Shown here piece by piece: positions 33,701-48,700 of a stretch of DNA of 64,000 bases (its first letter is position 1; each line of letters opens with the position of its first letter). A program made the translations under genes and the position numbers. Below the pieces are notes generated by a model, which saw only the letters and a list, made by a program, of their open reading frames with translations, ran no database searches and had not been told where the DNA came from. Origin of the DNA: Limnoperna fortunei (lineage: Eukaryota; Mollusca; Bivalvia; Mytilida; Modiolidae); contig OX104113.1 in the NCBI GenBank assembly GCA_944474755.1, positions 21,642,432 through 21,706,431 on the forward strand, given 5' to 3'.

Positions 33701-36700
33701 TGGTTGGTGCAAACTTGGTTGAGGACATTTGACGGATGATGTGTACAAAGTTTCAACGCAGTACTTTCAGTTGTTTCAGAGGAGAAGATTTTAAAAAATC
33801 AATTAAAACCGATTAAAAAAAACAGTTCAAGGGGGATAACTCTTAAATGGTTAATCAGACATTCTTGACCCTTAGTCATTTTTGTAGCCCTCATAGAGCA
33901 GAACAATTAAGCAATGCTAACTTTTTCTCTAGTTCTAATAATTTTCAAGATTTTGAGGCAAAAATGGCAAAAATAATCAATTTTGACAATTAAAGGGCAA
34001 TAACTCCTACAAGGAGTCATCATACAACTTTGACCCAATGGAGTGTTTTGTAGAGCTTTAGATGCTGAAGAAGGAAGGTCTGTTTGGTTTTCCTGTATCT
34101 GTTATACTTTTTGAACTATAAGCAAAAAACTGTATTTTGACCCCTCTGTTCTATTTTTAGCCATGGTGGCCATGTTGGTTGGTCTGAGGCCATGATTTGG
34201 GCAAACTTGGTAGAGGGCATTTTACTGATGATGTATGCAAAGTTTCAAAGCAATCCCTTCAGTGGTTTTGGAGGAGAAGATTTTTGAAGAAAAGTTAACG
34301 ACGACGATGGACGCCAAGTGATGGCAATAGCTCACATGACCCTTCGGGTCAGGTGAGCTAAAAATCGATTTCTTTACTTGTCAAAATTTAGCTACTTCAT
34401 CAATTTTAAACATTTCAACTGTTACATATTAAAATCTTTTCTTAGTTCATTTCACCTCAATTGAAAGTTAAAAACTTTGTCACCAAGTACATGTATTTGA
34501 TTGTAAAAATATGGACGAAATACTGTTAAAATTATTTAAAAATCAATCAATCAATCTAGAAGATCATATTCTTAAAATTCTAATTACTTACTTGCAATGA
34601 GAAAACTGTTTTGGTATGACCTTCCAGTATACGTATCAACAATCCAGATGTTGCACTTAATACAAACACTGTGGAATCATATGCTGCTACAAGTATCACT
34701 TTCTGGGCACCTTCTGTTGCTGAAGAAATACAGCTGATTGGTCGGTCAGAACAGACATAAGCGTCTATATTTCTGTCAGTCTGCAATATTAGAGGTCATT
34801 CAAAAGGACATTAACATTAAATGATATTTAGACTACATATTGAAGGTCAAAGGTGCCATACTCTGAATAAGTCCAATAACAACAATACAAAACACTCAAT
34901 GTTCAATTATTTTGATGGTGGACACCTAGGATTTCCAAAGAGTACATAACTTGGTGAAGACTCATAAAAAAAGAAATGTATCACATTAGAATCTCTGAAG
35001 AATTGTTTGAACTAGTGAATTAAAAAGCATATCTAGCCCTTACACTAACAGTCATATTGATGTTTGTTTGTTTGTTTTATGGTGTTTAATGCCACTTTCA
35101 GCGATTTTTCAGCTATATCATGGCATCCAGTTTTTATTGGGGGAGGAAGCTTGAGTACCCGGAGAAAACCCCTGACCTGCAGTAGGAAAACTGGCAATCC
35201 ATGTCAATTAAGATTGGAGTCCAGTACACCCTGCCTGCAATGAGAATCGAACCCGCAATCTCAGTGTAGACAGACCAGGTGATCAATAGTAGACAAACAA
35301 CCCTGACCACTCAGCCACCGAGGCCCCCAGTCATATTGAAACATAAACAAACATTCAGATCAGCATAGTTTACTTCTGTTGTTTTATTTGTTCCATAGTC
35401 GAGTTTCAGAAGAGTAAAGTTTGAAAAGTTAAAATAGACAGACAATGAATGTCCACAACTGGCTAATAAGTGGAGGCACTGATTACGGAAAATTGCGGAA
35501 AAATTCTTATATGCATGTACAATCCGCACGTACAAGTTTTTACAAAACGCGTCATGATGATGACATCAGAGTCCGACTTGGGCGCGCTTTTTAAAAAGTT
35601 TTTACTGTAATATGTAATTTATTCTCTTCTAAAATATCATTAATGTTTATCGTTTTATTTATTTCTTACGATTGTAATAAATAAAATTAAAAATAGTGCA
35701 TTGTCATATCGTCTATGTTGATCATTGTTAAACGAATACTCACACATTTCGAAACCAAACCGATTTGTCAACTTTCATTTATCAACGTAAACAAAGAAAA
35801 GAAAAAAGATAACACGTTTTATTTCAATCCCTCAAAGATTGCAACCAAAACATCGATCTTCTGCAACGTACTGTAACATTACATAACGACGCCATTTGCA
35901 TTTTACGCATAGCTGGTTTAAACATCCTCTATTTTCGTATCCGTTTCAATTTTTATTTGTCATATATAATTAAAATCATAAATAAAAATAATTTAAGTAA
36001 AATTAATATCATTACAAAGTATACATAATGAAAGTTTATAAAAGAATCACGTTAGAATAGTACGAAAATACCGCATCTAACACAACAACAAAATGGCGAC
36101 CGCCAGTGACAACAATCAACGGGTCAAAAAAAAACTCTACCGAGTTTGTATTTACGTATAATCCGCACCATTCCTTTCCGACTTAGATTAAAAGAAATAA
36201 ACTGCGGACAATACGACACTTTTTACGGTAAACAAAAACAATTTTCTTTATTTTCTACCATAAAGCAAAATTCTAAATCGCCATGGGGATTTTATGAACG
36301 TTCTATTCAATGACTGCACAATAAAATCTTACTACAAATTAAAACACTATGATGCTGCATTGAAATTTTTAGTTCAAAAGTTAGAAAATGTTTTCTGGGA
36401 TATTTTAGTACTAATATCAAAGTTATATTGAAGCAGAAGTGTAGGGTATAGTTTGCTGAACTGAAAATAGGCTTTAAATACAATGAAAAGTTATTATTTC
36501 AAGCATTAAGGAATATGACAAAAGTAAAATCAAAGCTATGAGATGCTGTATTGGTGGACTAAACATTTGTCTCCCTTTAATGTAACTATTAATATGACTC
36601 TTAATTAGAACTTTTTAAAGTATCAGTTTCAAAAAACAATTTAAGACTTCTATTCGTAGAGCATAAAATTAACACTGAAATAATTCCCTCTTTCAGGTAA

Positions 36701-39700
36701 TATTTCCTGATATAAAAAGAAAGTTTACCTAATGGAAAGGGCCAAGATGACCATGGGGATGCAACAGTAGGAAATTATAGCATGTTACATTTAAAAATAA
36801 TGCACATTTGCATCAGGTGTTATAATTAATTTTTGTTCACCAGACAAAGACATTTCTGGCCATGACAAAGCTACCAATTGTAAAAAAAAAAATGTGAAAT
36901 TTTGTGGACACTAATTGTAGTGGTTTGTGGGGAAAAAACATATACCCGTGGATTTTACAATTTAAGAAAAAAGTAAATTGTTAAAGGACATAAATTCATT
37001 CTTAAACTTTGTTAAACTGTTAAATCTTTGACCAGTACAAAACACACTTAACAAAAACAGCACTTTTCTTCCAAATCACAGTAATGTGGTTACATTTCTT
37101 GATATCATAGCATTATGATCACAAAACCAAGCTCGAACCCTAACTTAGGTTTAAAGGAATTAATACTATATAAATATATAAAATATAAATTATTTTATTT
37201 TTCTCAAGCTTTTTTCAACATCAATACATCTATAAGTTTTCAGTATGAAATGACAATGACATTCCACACATACGTATATCAACTCAATATCAGTGAAATG
37301 GTATCCATCTATGTGGCCCCACTGACCTTGAGGTCAAAGTTCAAGGTCTAAGGTAATCAAGAGTGGTATGCGACACATTGAGTAAATATTATTAACCCAC
37401 ATACCAAATATTAAAATCCTACATTAAAAGATAAATCAATTATAGACCTGACATGATTAGTTTCAGATGGACGAACAAACTGATCACTATAGGGCATCCA
37501 CCACTAAGTGGTGCTGCCCTAATAAATAAAAAAATGTAAGGGCATTATGGGTATACAAAGGACTTGTAAATAATTGATTATTGTAACATTCTTCCGTAAA
37601 TGGCAGATTTCTGGTACATATGACCTAGTACAGATGAGCTCACACGCACACATCTGTACTTGCTGCATCATCCAATCAAAACGCCAGAAACAAGAATGTT
37701 GTTATCGAAGCATAACAACGTTCTTCTTTGATGTTCTTGTTTCCTGCGTTCTGATTGGACGTCAGAGACAATGGAGAGTCTATAGGTTTTAGCGATGTGA
37801 AAGTTGTTGGTTTACGGAAGAAGTAGGTACTTTCATACGTTTTTAGGAAAGTCATGTGATCTTTCACTCGTGATAGAAATTTTAATGTTTTTTGGCTCGT
37901 TCCGCTGCACTCCACTCACCAAAAGACATAAAATTTCAATCACTCGTAAAAGATCAACCCGTCTTTCTCAAAAACGTATGAAAGAACCTATTATTTATTT
38001 AACTACACAAATCATAATTACCTTTTAATCATTTACCTGACATGTACAGTGTTTGAAAAGCAATTAAAATAAATCTGAGAGGTAATTCTCACTAGTGATA
38101 CCTCCACTTTCACAAAAAGTATATGGTAAACAGGAAGTAGATGACCAAGGAGCATAAAATCGCTATACACCATATGGTACTATAGGATAAAGCAATATGC
38201 AAAATATCAGTTTTCTGCATCCTACAGTTGTTTAGAAAACTGTGATGGATGACAGAAATTTTTGTTACAGACGGCGAATGAACGGATGGACAAAGGGTAA
38301 AACAGTATGTAGGATAAAGCAATATAATGAAGTGATTATTGAAAAATTAACCTAACCAACCAACCTTGGTACTCCAAACTAAAATAGATCCTGTGTATGT
38401 CCCTATAAATAATTTTCCCCAGTTATGATGGAAACACTGTAATTTTTCTTCCAAGTTTTCTGATCTCAGTTGTTGCCCTGTCTGAAATAATAAAGAAAAT
38501 AGTTTACATCAAGGAATGTAAACTACTGGTGTTCTAAAAGAAATTATACAAATTTGTGCATACAAATATTGCAATAAGTAGTGTTGAGTTAATATTTTGT
38601 ATAAAATGAATTGAACTGGGGAATACCAAACATTTTCTGTTCTATAGATTCAGTTTTTCAGATTGATGTAAGAAATTGTTATCATTTCTGGAAAGAAAAT
38701 AATATTATTTAAGGATTGTTTTCAATTGTTGGTTAGATTATTGGATATAAACGACTTTGGGTCGATTTACGCTGAATAAACCGCGAAGCGGTTTATGTTG
38801 CAGCGTAAATCTATCCAAAGTCGTTTATATCCAATAATCTAACCAACAATTGAAAACAAACCTTATATTTTAAATTCTATAGTAAAAATGAAGTAACATG
38901 AACAATATTTTACAAATAATCAAATTATATTTGCAATTCACAATTTTAGTGTCGTCACTTGTTGTTTGCGGAAGAGTTCACGTATAGCCAACGTCACCAA
39001 TACATCTTATTATGACGTCACAATCAGTCACGTGCTGAAAAGGCAAGTTAGGTTATAGGAAATAACCAACTTTGCCCATGTATTGAGTATTCAAACGAAA
39101 TTAAAATATAAAAGTAAACATTAAGTATATCAAGCCTACATAGACCTGCATATTAAATAAAACCTTACTATTGCATTGAAGCAGAGAAGATGCTGAGATG
39201 ATCCTCCTGTGTATAACTTCAAAGATTCATCAGTTTTGAGTACATATAAACAGCTGACTAGGTACGGCGAACAGCTAAATGTGTGCACCAGCTCTCCTGT
39301 CTACAGAACAAAACAAACAACTAAATAAACACTTGGTTATTAAATGAAATACATGCAGATTTCACTGTATGATTAACTCAAACTTATTTCTAAGAGTTTC
39401 TTACTCTAAATGTTCTAATAATCTAACAGACATTGGTTTAAGTTTATTCTCAAATTATAATATTTAAAATTTTCATCCATGAACCTTTTCACTGATACCC
39501 AAGATCCAAGGAAGGCAAAATAACAGGCTTCTACATGCTTTAAAGAAAAAAAATTATGTATCAAAAAGACTGTAAACATCAAGATATCATTATCAATAGG
39601 TATAACCAGGTGTCCAAAAATAGACAGCAGTTAGGGCAAGATAGTTTATAACACCAAACAAACTGTCTGTCATGTTCTAGTTAATTGCTTAGCATGGCAT

Positions 39701-42700
39701 TAACCCTTTATCGATTTAAGACTAGACTTTAATATAATCTTTATAATCTTAAATATTCTGCAGATAATTAATACATTTTGAACAAGCTTTACTGGTAAAA
39801 AAAATTACCTTTATCAGTTAGACAAGAATGTTAACCATTCTTTTTTATGCAGTTTTGATGAGTCAGAAGCACAAAGTCACAGTTTAATTAATATGTACCT
39901 TTATATGAAATTTTCTGATGGAGACACCTATGTAGGACACATAGACATGTTGACCTATGACCTGAATACCAGACACTTGTTCCGTAGGGCCACAACATTT
40001 CACTTTGTTATCAGGGATTTCTGTCTTCAATTCATCTTTGGATAAGCTAGATTTTACAGCCGCCTTCAGTGAAGCTATAAAGTCAGGCTTCAGCTTAAAC
40101 CTAAAAAGGAAATCAAATATTAAAGAAAACATATATTGTTCTGATGTGACTTCCAAAGGGGGAACATTGAAACCAGGTCACATAAGTCACTTCATACAGG
40201 TTTAATCGATATGAAGTGTACTGTGAAGGAAATAAATATTGTTTTTATTCTGCACCCAGAAAAATATATTGTATACTGATCATGAAAACCATGAAAAAGT
40301 GCATATTTTGCTGAATTTTGACTTGAAATTTTTGTCGCATAATCATGTGATAGCATGATGTCACAAACAAATATTGTATTTGCCAACATGCCGTAAACCA
40401 GGACAGAATACTAAATATCGTTAAAAGTAAGGTTAAGGGCACCAGGAGCTTCCGTCAATATTTACAAATAGCTTTCCTTTATTGTAGGGTCGTATTTGTA
40501 AAGTTGAAGCAGTAGTTGCAGAATAAAAATGATTTTTTATTGCTTTATTATTTGAATGAGGTACAATGCCATTATCAGCAATTTTTCAGCTATATTTTGT
40601 CATCCAGCTTTTTTCCTGGTAGGAAGACTCAGCACCCAGTAAATCACCTGACCTTAGGCACGAAAACTGGCAATCCTTGTCAATTAAGGTTAGAATTAGG
40701 CACATTCTGCCCACAGTTAGACTTGAACTCACACCCTCAGCGTCGACAGATCAATAGTTATTTGAATTAATTGTATGATTCTGCTACCAAGGCCCATATA
40801 AGTGACATATATATGTAAGCACGATGATCAATCAAGATAGGTTGTACTGTAAACTGTACCAAGAATCTTCTGTGAAGCTTTAAGATTTCTGTAAATTGTC
40901 CAACTTTGATGGCAAAGTCAAAAAGTTTTTGACAACCCTCCAGAGTTCATTATTGAAGTACTGCTGTCAATTCATGTTAATACAAAGATTATCTTGAAAT
41001 AATGAAAATTAAATACTAGATACATGTATATGACCTGATGAAGATAAATGATTCCTCCCTTTATATATATTTGAAAATTAATATTTGATAAATGTAATAT
41101 AACAAATTACAATCAATTTTAAAAATAAATGTGTGATTTTCAATGACGTGTTTTTACATGTACATGTATTGAACCAGCACCTTCATAATTTTCATTTCGT
41201 GTCCTGTGACGTTAATGCCACATTCAGCAATCTCAGCTTTATCATGAGGTCCATTTGTTATTGGGGATTGAAGCAAGAGTATCCGGAGAAATGGAGAAAA
41301 GCTGACCTATGCAGGAAAACTGGCAATTATTGTCAATTCAGGTCTGAATTGAGCACACCCTATGTCACTGTGCAGTAAGGCTCGAACTGGAAATCTCAGT
41401 GTTGACAGGACTTGATCAAAACTACATAAATAACTACCTTAATTGTTACAGTATTTTTTATGGATATATAAAGGATTGTTACGACATTTTACTTTGGTAC
41501 TTTCTACCGTAATCATTAAGTAATAATCGTGTGACATATCCTATCACATGACTATTTAAACAGAAGATTTTGTTACAAAACTTACTATTGTACAATTGTA
41601 CTTCCAACTGTGCCAATCTGAGTATTACTTGTTATTTCAGTATAAGGTGATTTGTCACTGTGAATTAATTACCAGAAAGATGTAGCTAATATAGTGTACC
41701 TCTCAGAAAACTTGTCTTTGAGTTGTAACCGACTGTCATCTGATTCTGTCTCCAGCTGAACTTCCTCCAGTAATCTATGAGTCATGACATCAGTATTATC
41801 ATGTGACTTCAGGTCTGTTGATATCTTGTCACATGATTTCACATCCTCTTCCATGTCAGATATTATTTCTACATCAGAATGTTTTGATTTCTGTCCACCC
41901 TACCAAAAAAAAACGTAAATTTTGATCTGCAAATTGTAATTGGTTTTGTTTTCAAATTACTTTCATTTATCATTATTCATTAAGGAATAATCAGAATATT
42001 CAATATATTGGTTTACATGAAAAATATGTAATATTTAAGAAGAATATCAAGGAAACCGACCGAACAACAATAAAATTACAATATACATTATACATAAACT
42101 AAAATTAAAGTGAAAATAAATTCCAAGACTGACCTTAACCTTGTGTCCATATTTAGGCAATGTGTCATCATCTGCTGAGTTGTAATCAGAACTGGATTCC
42201 AGTATACATCCTTCCTTTTGCTTACGAATAGATGCCCTGTCTCTTTCTTTTTTGGTTTTGAGACGTTTTCTATATGGTGATGAACTTCTTCTTTCCTCTA
42301 ACTGTTCTGCAGGCTGAATTTCTTTAACACTTTGAACCTTGACCTTCTGTTCTTCATCTGACAACATGATCAAAGTCTCTTCATTATCTGGTTTAGTCTG
42401 GTTACAATAATGTCTGATTTTTTCCCCCAGAGAACTGTTACTGTTTAAACTTTCAAAATTTGAATCAGTATCCTTGATTCCAGAATCACATATATCATCC
42501 ACATCAATTCTCACCTCATCCTTACTTTGATGACTTACACCAGATGGAGGTTTAGTCAAGAGAAGCTGAAGTTTGTCATACATGTCTTTGTGTTGATCTC
42601 CGTCAACTACTAAGAAGGACATACGATCATCTTTGCCAGCTTTGAACTGTTTGAGTAGCTGTAATTTATCAATTCCTTGAGGAATACTCCCCATATACTG

Positions 42701-45700
42701 CACATTTACTCTATCTCTGTTGTCACATATTTGTTTCATTACATGTGATTTCTCTTTATCACTCCCTGAAAGTCTAATATCATCATCACTTTGTAAACTT
42801 GGTACAAAATCTTGTGACTTTGGCAGAGATACGTTGTCCTCTTTCGTTGCTAAAAATTGTGACTTCTCATTCAGAAGCAATACTTCTTTTTCTTCTTTCC
42901 CTAAAGTCTTCTGTAATTCCTCATTTTTAACATAACTCTTTATGTCTTCTTTCTGAAAAGCCTTCAAATCAGGTTTCTGTTCAACATTTCTTAGATCTTC
43001 TTTACGGGGACTATTTACAGGTGTTGTTTGTGGTGAATTGGTTTGGTTAGAATTCATAAGATGACTTAAAGTGATAAAGCCAAATGATTTAAGGTCAGTC
43101 TTATTATTATCTTTATTGTCTTTGGCATTTACTGGTTCCCTGCCATACTGTTTAATCACAGCTGCATTTGCTAATTGTTCAACATCAGTTTTTTTACCAT
43201 CCTTTGTACCTGTGGATTGCACGGGTGATAACAGTTTTCCTGTTATATTTTGCTCTGTTTTCTCTTTTTGCCTTTCCATCAAATCTAACATCTGTTTTTC
43301 TCGTAATCTCAACTGACTTTCATCTGTCCACACATCTTTTGATTGAGATTCAGAATCAGGTTTTTCAGCAGCAACCCAGTTACTAGCTTGAGACCTGGAT
43401 GTATGAGAATGCATGTTTTCATTAGATCTTTTTGGGGAATCATGAATAACTATGACTCCAGTAGGCTTCTGATCATCACTCATCATAATAACATCTTCAG
43501 GTGATCCATCCATATTATCATTGTCCAACATATCTCTTGCAATAATTTTTTGGCTAACATTTCTATCAGGCAGTGTATTTGAAACTGACTGTTGTTGGTA
43601 AGAGTTTCCTGGCTGACTAGATTTTATTGATAAGGTTGATGTGAAAAGTGACTTTTCAAGTTCATTTGGTGCTTCTTTTTGGACAAAATTAGCAGATGAT
43701 ACAGTAGAAGATGAAGTTATCACAGGAGGAAAACTTGCACCTTCATATAAAATATCAGATATTCTTATCTTGTCTTTTGTCAGGCCTATTCTCTGGACCG
43801 GACTTACCGATCCCAGACTTTGCGGGGACATTGTCTGTGGAGAGGGTACACGAATTTCTTGTCCCATTCGCATAGGTGACATTGTGGGTGGTGGCATCAT
43901 TTGTGAAACAACTTCTGTGCTTGTTTGTCTTTGTGATGGTGTATCTTTCCTGTTGTGATCAGGTCTGTGTTGAATTGTATATAATGTCTGCATTCCTCTC
44001 AGTATGTATGGATCAAACATAGCAGAGTTGTCTCTCATTGGCTCCGGATGATCTTCAGATGTGTGAGATGGAGAAGGCCTTGACCTTACAGCATGGTTAA
44101 TTCCAGATTCATCATTTGGAAATGATGGATTAGAAAACTGATGTTCTGTCCTATGTCTGATTCCTGGAGATACCAGTAAACCTTCTGAAAAAGGAATTAT
44201 CCTACCACCTGATGAAATCCCACCATCCTCTGATGCAGATAATGGTGGTGTTGGTCGATCAGATACATCCGAGTCATGCCTTGAATCAGGCCGCCTTTGT
44301 TTATCCCGGGCTTCTGCAAAAAATAAACAACAGATGTACTGTTAAAAAAAAAAGGGATTAAATAACAATTAACCTAAGGTTATCTCATAAAATGTTTGTA
44401 CTATTTAAATTGTTTTGCATCCTTTAACTAGAAAAGCATAAGCAATAAACATGTCAGTCTGTTTTAGAAATAGTGTACTGATAATTTTGTTGTACAAAAA
44501 ATGAATGATCTAATGTTAAAATATACGACGGTAAGGTATTATTTCAATGTATATTATTGAAATCGAGTTCCCATAATAATCATTTGATTAGCTGAAATTT
44601 AAAGATTCAAATTCTGTGTTCTACTTTAATACAAACTAAGTATAACCGATAGGTTAAGATTGTGTTATATATATTTTTTTACATTTTTACATTTAATTAT
44701 TATATTATGGACTGCAGCCTTTTCAAGGTCCATTAGAACGAATAATCGTACCCTTGCTTTTTTTTTCTTTTTTTTTTGGCGAGGGTACGAATTTAGTCCC
44801 ATTACTCGTAATGTAGCAGAGCGGGAGTGAATCACTCCCGGCACTTTGATGTCCAAAAGAAGTTGCATATACAATCATAAGTGGTCGGTCTTGATATCTT
44901 TCGACATGGTAACCATTTTTTTATCGGTTTCGTGTTTAAAATCGATCACTATTGATAGGAGATGATAGTTATTGCCGTTTTTAATAACCCGCTGTGCGTT
45001 GTGTATTAATTGACATTCGTGTCTCTTTTTGATTACGTTTACTATATGAAAAACATTGAGGAACCCGAAACTGAATAGCGTGTTGCATCTTGGGTAATAC
45101 ATATGTAAATTACCGGATTCTTACTACGGAATGGTTGTTATAGTATGCAAATTAGCACGTTTATAATAAAATTAGGTCACATTATCCATATAAGGAAAAA
45201 TGATCAACATAGCATTTTCCACGTGCATCTTCAAAGACGAAAAAAGAAATTTCTTCAATAAAGATCGTTTTGCGTTAGTTTCGCAATGTCTAAAGCTTTA
45301 AAAACGTAAAGAAGATGAATATTATGTTTGAATTTTGTATAAATAGACCGAAATTAGAATTCTGAATTTGCTACATTATGAGCAATAGGACTGAATTCTG
45401 CCGTTAATCCGACAAATCACAAAACTAACTTCGGATTAAAACGGCAGTAAAATTCGGCCTAAAGGTCCATGTGACTTAAATAAATATTTCATGTTAATAT
45501 ACAAACACAACAGCTATTCACAGCAGCAATAACAAGTCTTTTCTCTCAGGATAATATCTTACCTTGCAACACATTGATTCTCTTGGATCTTAGATTTTCT
45601 GCTTGTTGTTTCAGCTGTAAAATATAAACTAGAGGCTCTTAAGAGCCTGTATCGCTCACCTGACTTACAAAAAAACTTTTTAAGACAATACTTTTCTTGC

Positions 45701-48700
45701 AAATTTTGATATTAAATGCTAAAGAGTTTATGTGAAGATGCTGTTTCTATGAATGTTGCCATGTTGAATTTACAATCAGCAGTAGGAGTGTTTCTGAGAA
45801 GAAGCAGTTTTTGTTTTTCCATAGGTTAGTATGTTAAGTGATGTTCCATAGTGGCAGCAATCTTGTATTTTGGATCGAAACAAACAACTCAAAATTGGTA
45901 GAGAACCATACAATATCACATATCCTAAAATCTGCCAAGCTGTTTGTGAGAAAACGAATTTTAAAATCTCAGCCAGTCAGAACGCATTTGCAGCTCTGGC
46001 AGCCATGTTGAATTTCTTATCGGCTCGAAACATACTTAAAATAATAAGATTACTATCACTTCTGCATTATTTGGGTAAATTGTGTTGAACTGAGTTTCAG
46101 AGAAGAAGCTGTTTGTATGGTTTTCCCATAGGGTCCTATGTTAAGCTGTGTTCCACCGTGGTGGCCTCTTGGAATTTAGATCGCCACAAAAAACTAAAAT
46201 TTTGTAGAGGACCATCTAAGGTACATTTGTGCAATATTTCAAATCAATCTGCTAAGCGGTTTGTAAAAAGAAGATTTTTGAAATTTCAGCCAATCAGAAC
46301 CCATTAGTTGCCCTGGAAGCCATGTTCAATTTGCAATTGACTCAAAAAACTCAAAATAATAAGATAAATATCCATTAATCATTTCTTCATAATTTGGCTT
46401 CATTTGTGTGGAACAGTTTCAGAGAAGACGTTGTTTGTATGTTTTTCCCATAGGGTCCTATGTTAAACTATGTCCTGTGATGGCGGCCATCTTGGATTTT
46501 GGATCGGAACAAAAAATTCAAACCTTGTAGAGGACCACATAAGGTACATTTCTGTTATATTTTAAATCAATCTGCCAAGCAGTTTATGAGAAGAAGATTT
46601 TTGAATTTCAGCCAATCAGAACGCATTAATGGCCCTGGAAGCCATGTTGAATTTGCAATTGGCTGGAAAAACCCAAAATAATAAGATAATTATGCAACCT
46701 TCATTTCCTTATTAATTTGGCTTCATTGTGTGGAACAGTTTCAGAGAAGAAGTTGTTTATATGTTTTTCCCATAGGGTCCTATGTTAAACTATGTCCTGC
46801 GATGGCGGCCATCTTGGATTTTGGATCGGCACAAAAAACTCAAACTTTGTAGAGGACTATCAAAGGTACATTTCTGCAATATTTCAAATCAATCTGCCAA
46901 GCAGTTTATGAGAAGAAGATTTTTGAATTTCAGCCAATCAGAACACATTAATGGCCCTGGAAGCCATGTTGAATTTTCAATTGGCTCGAAAAACCCAAAA
47001 CAATAAGATAATTATGCAACCTTCATTTCCTTATTAATTTGGCTTCATTGTGTCGAACAGTTTCATAGAAGAAGTTGTTTATATGTTTTTCCTATAGGGT
47101 CCTATGTTAAACTATGTCCTGCGATGGCGGCCATCTTGGATTTTGGATCGGCACAAAAAACTCAAACTTTGTAGAGGACATGTCTAAGGTACATTTCTGC
47201 AATATTTCAAATCAATCTGCCAAGCAGTTTATGAGAAGAAGATTTTTGAATTTCAGCCAATCAGAACCCATTAATGGCCCTGGCAGCCATGTTTCATATT
47301 TGATCAGCACCAAAAACTCAAACTTTGTTAAGAACCACCCAATAAACATTCCTGCCAAGTTTGGTTCCAATTGGCCAAGTGGTTGTGGAGAAGAAGATTA
47401 AAATGTAAAAAGTTTACGGCCGACGACGACGACGACGACGACGACGACGGACGCAAAGTGATGAGAATAGCTCACACTGACCCTTTGGGTCAGGTGAGCT
47501 AAAAATTTATGAAAATGATCAAATTTTTAATTTTTATTTTATTTTTGGGTTAAACAAAATGCTGACAATGTAAAGACAAATTCACTTTTAGTAAAATTAC
47601 TTTGGAAAATGCAAATGAGCAGGAAAATATACAGCATAAAATATGGAATAATCTACACAAAAAAAACAGGTTGTACATGTGTTCAAATTGAGTAACTAGT
47701 TCATGGTAAGCCTGAAAAGAATCACAACATTAACAAACTTACAACTTAAGCCAAGAACAGCAGATATCAAAACAACATGACTGAAACCTACAGTTTATAT
47801 TTATATTCAATTTCACAAACATGTAATATGGGGTCTTGTGAATTTCTGGAAATTTCACAAATGGGAATAAAACTAGAGGCTCCCAGGAGCCTGTATCGCT
47901 CACCTGAACCTGAAACCAAACAACCCTTTTTTATGCAGCTTTTCTTTGCTATAAGGAATTGCCCAACACTTCTGAAAAAATCATTAATTTTGACCTTTTA
48001 AGGGAAATAACTCCTATAAGGAGGAGCTTTTGATGCTTATAGGGAGAAGGGAGGTTCACTTCAGATTTGCTGTACCTGTTATACTTTTTTAACTATCAGT
48101 GGAAAACTCTCTCGACTCCCACCCCCTTTTTCATTTTTTCTATTTTAAGCCAACGTAGCTATGTAGGAGTCAGGTGTCATGATTTGCACAATTTTGGTAG
48201 AGGACGTCCTAAAGATGATGTGTGCAATGTTTCAAAACCGTCCTTTCATTGGTTAAAGAGGAGAAGATTTTTTAAAATCAAGTAAAATTGATTAAAAAAA
48301 TGTTCAAGGAGAATAATTCCTAAAGGGTTCATCAGACAATCTTGACCCTAAAGTCATTTTTGTAGCCCTCATAGAACAGAACAATTAAGCAATGCTAACT
48401 TTTTCTCTAGTTCTAATAATTTACAAGATTTGGAGGCAAAAATGTCAACTAGAGGCTCCCAGGAGCCTGTAATCGCTCACCTGGAATCCAAATGACTTAA
48501 ACTATATTAAAATTTTTGAAATTAACAGTTTCAGTCTAGTTGTTATAGCTTTTAAGTTACTGTGCAAAAACTAAACATTTCTTCAAAAAATTTGTTAAAT
48601 ACAATAACTCCTATAAGGTGCCATCCACAATTTCTGAAAATTAAATGGTTTTTAGGCATTGTCCTTTAGGGTACTTTAGAAATTTACAGTTTTACTCTAC

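Noticed and set aside
42720..43958. Plus-strand frames of 70-105 residues
   Set aside because: Antisense shadows of the ZNF106 giant exon, with low-complexity composition mirroring it.
46113..47401. Series of similar ~60-95-residue plus-strand frames suggesting a gene family
   Set aside because: They are successive 322-bp units of a mobile-element satellite; frames break between units and the sequence is antisense intron of ZNF106.
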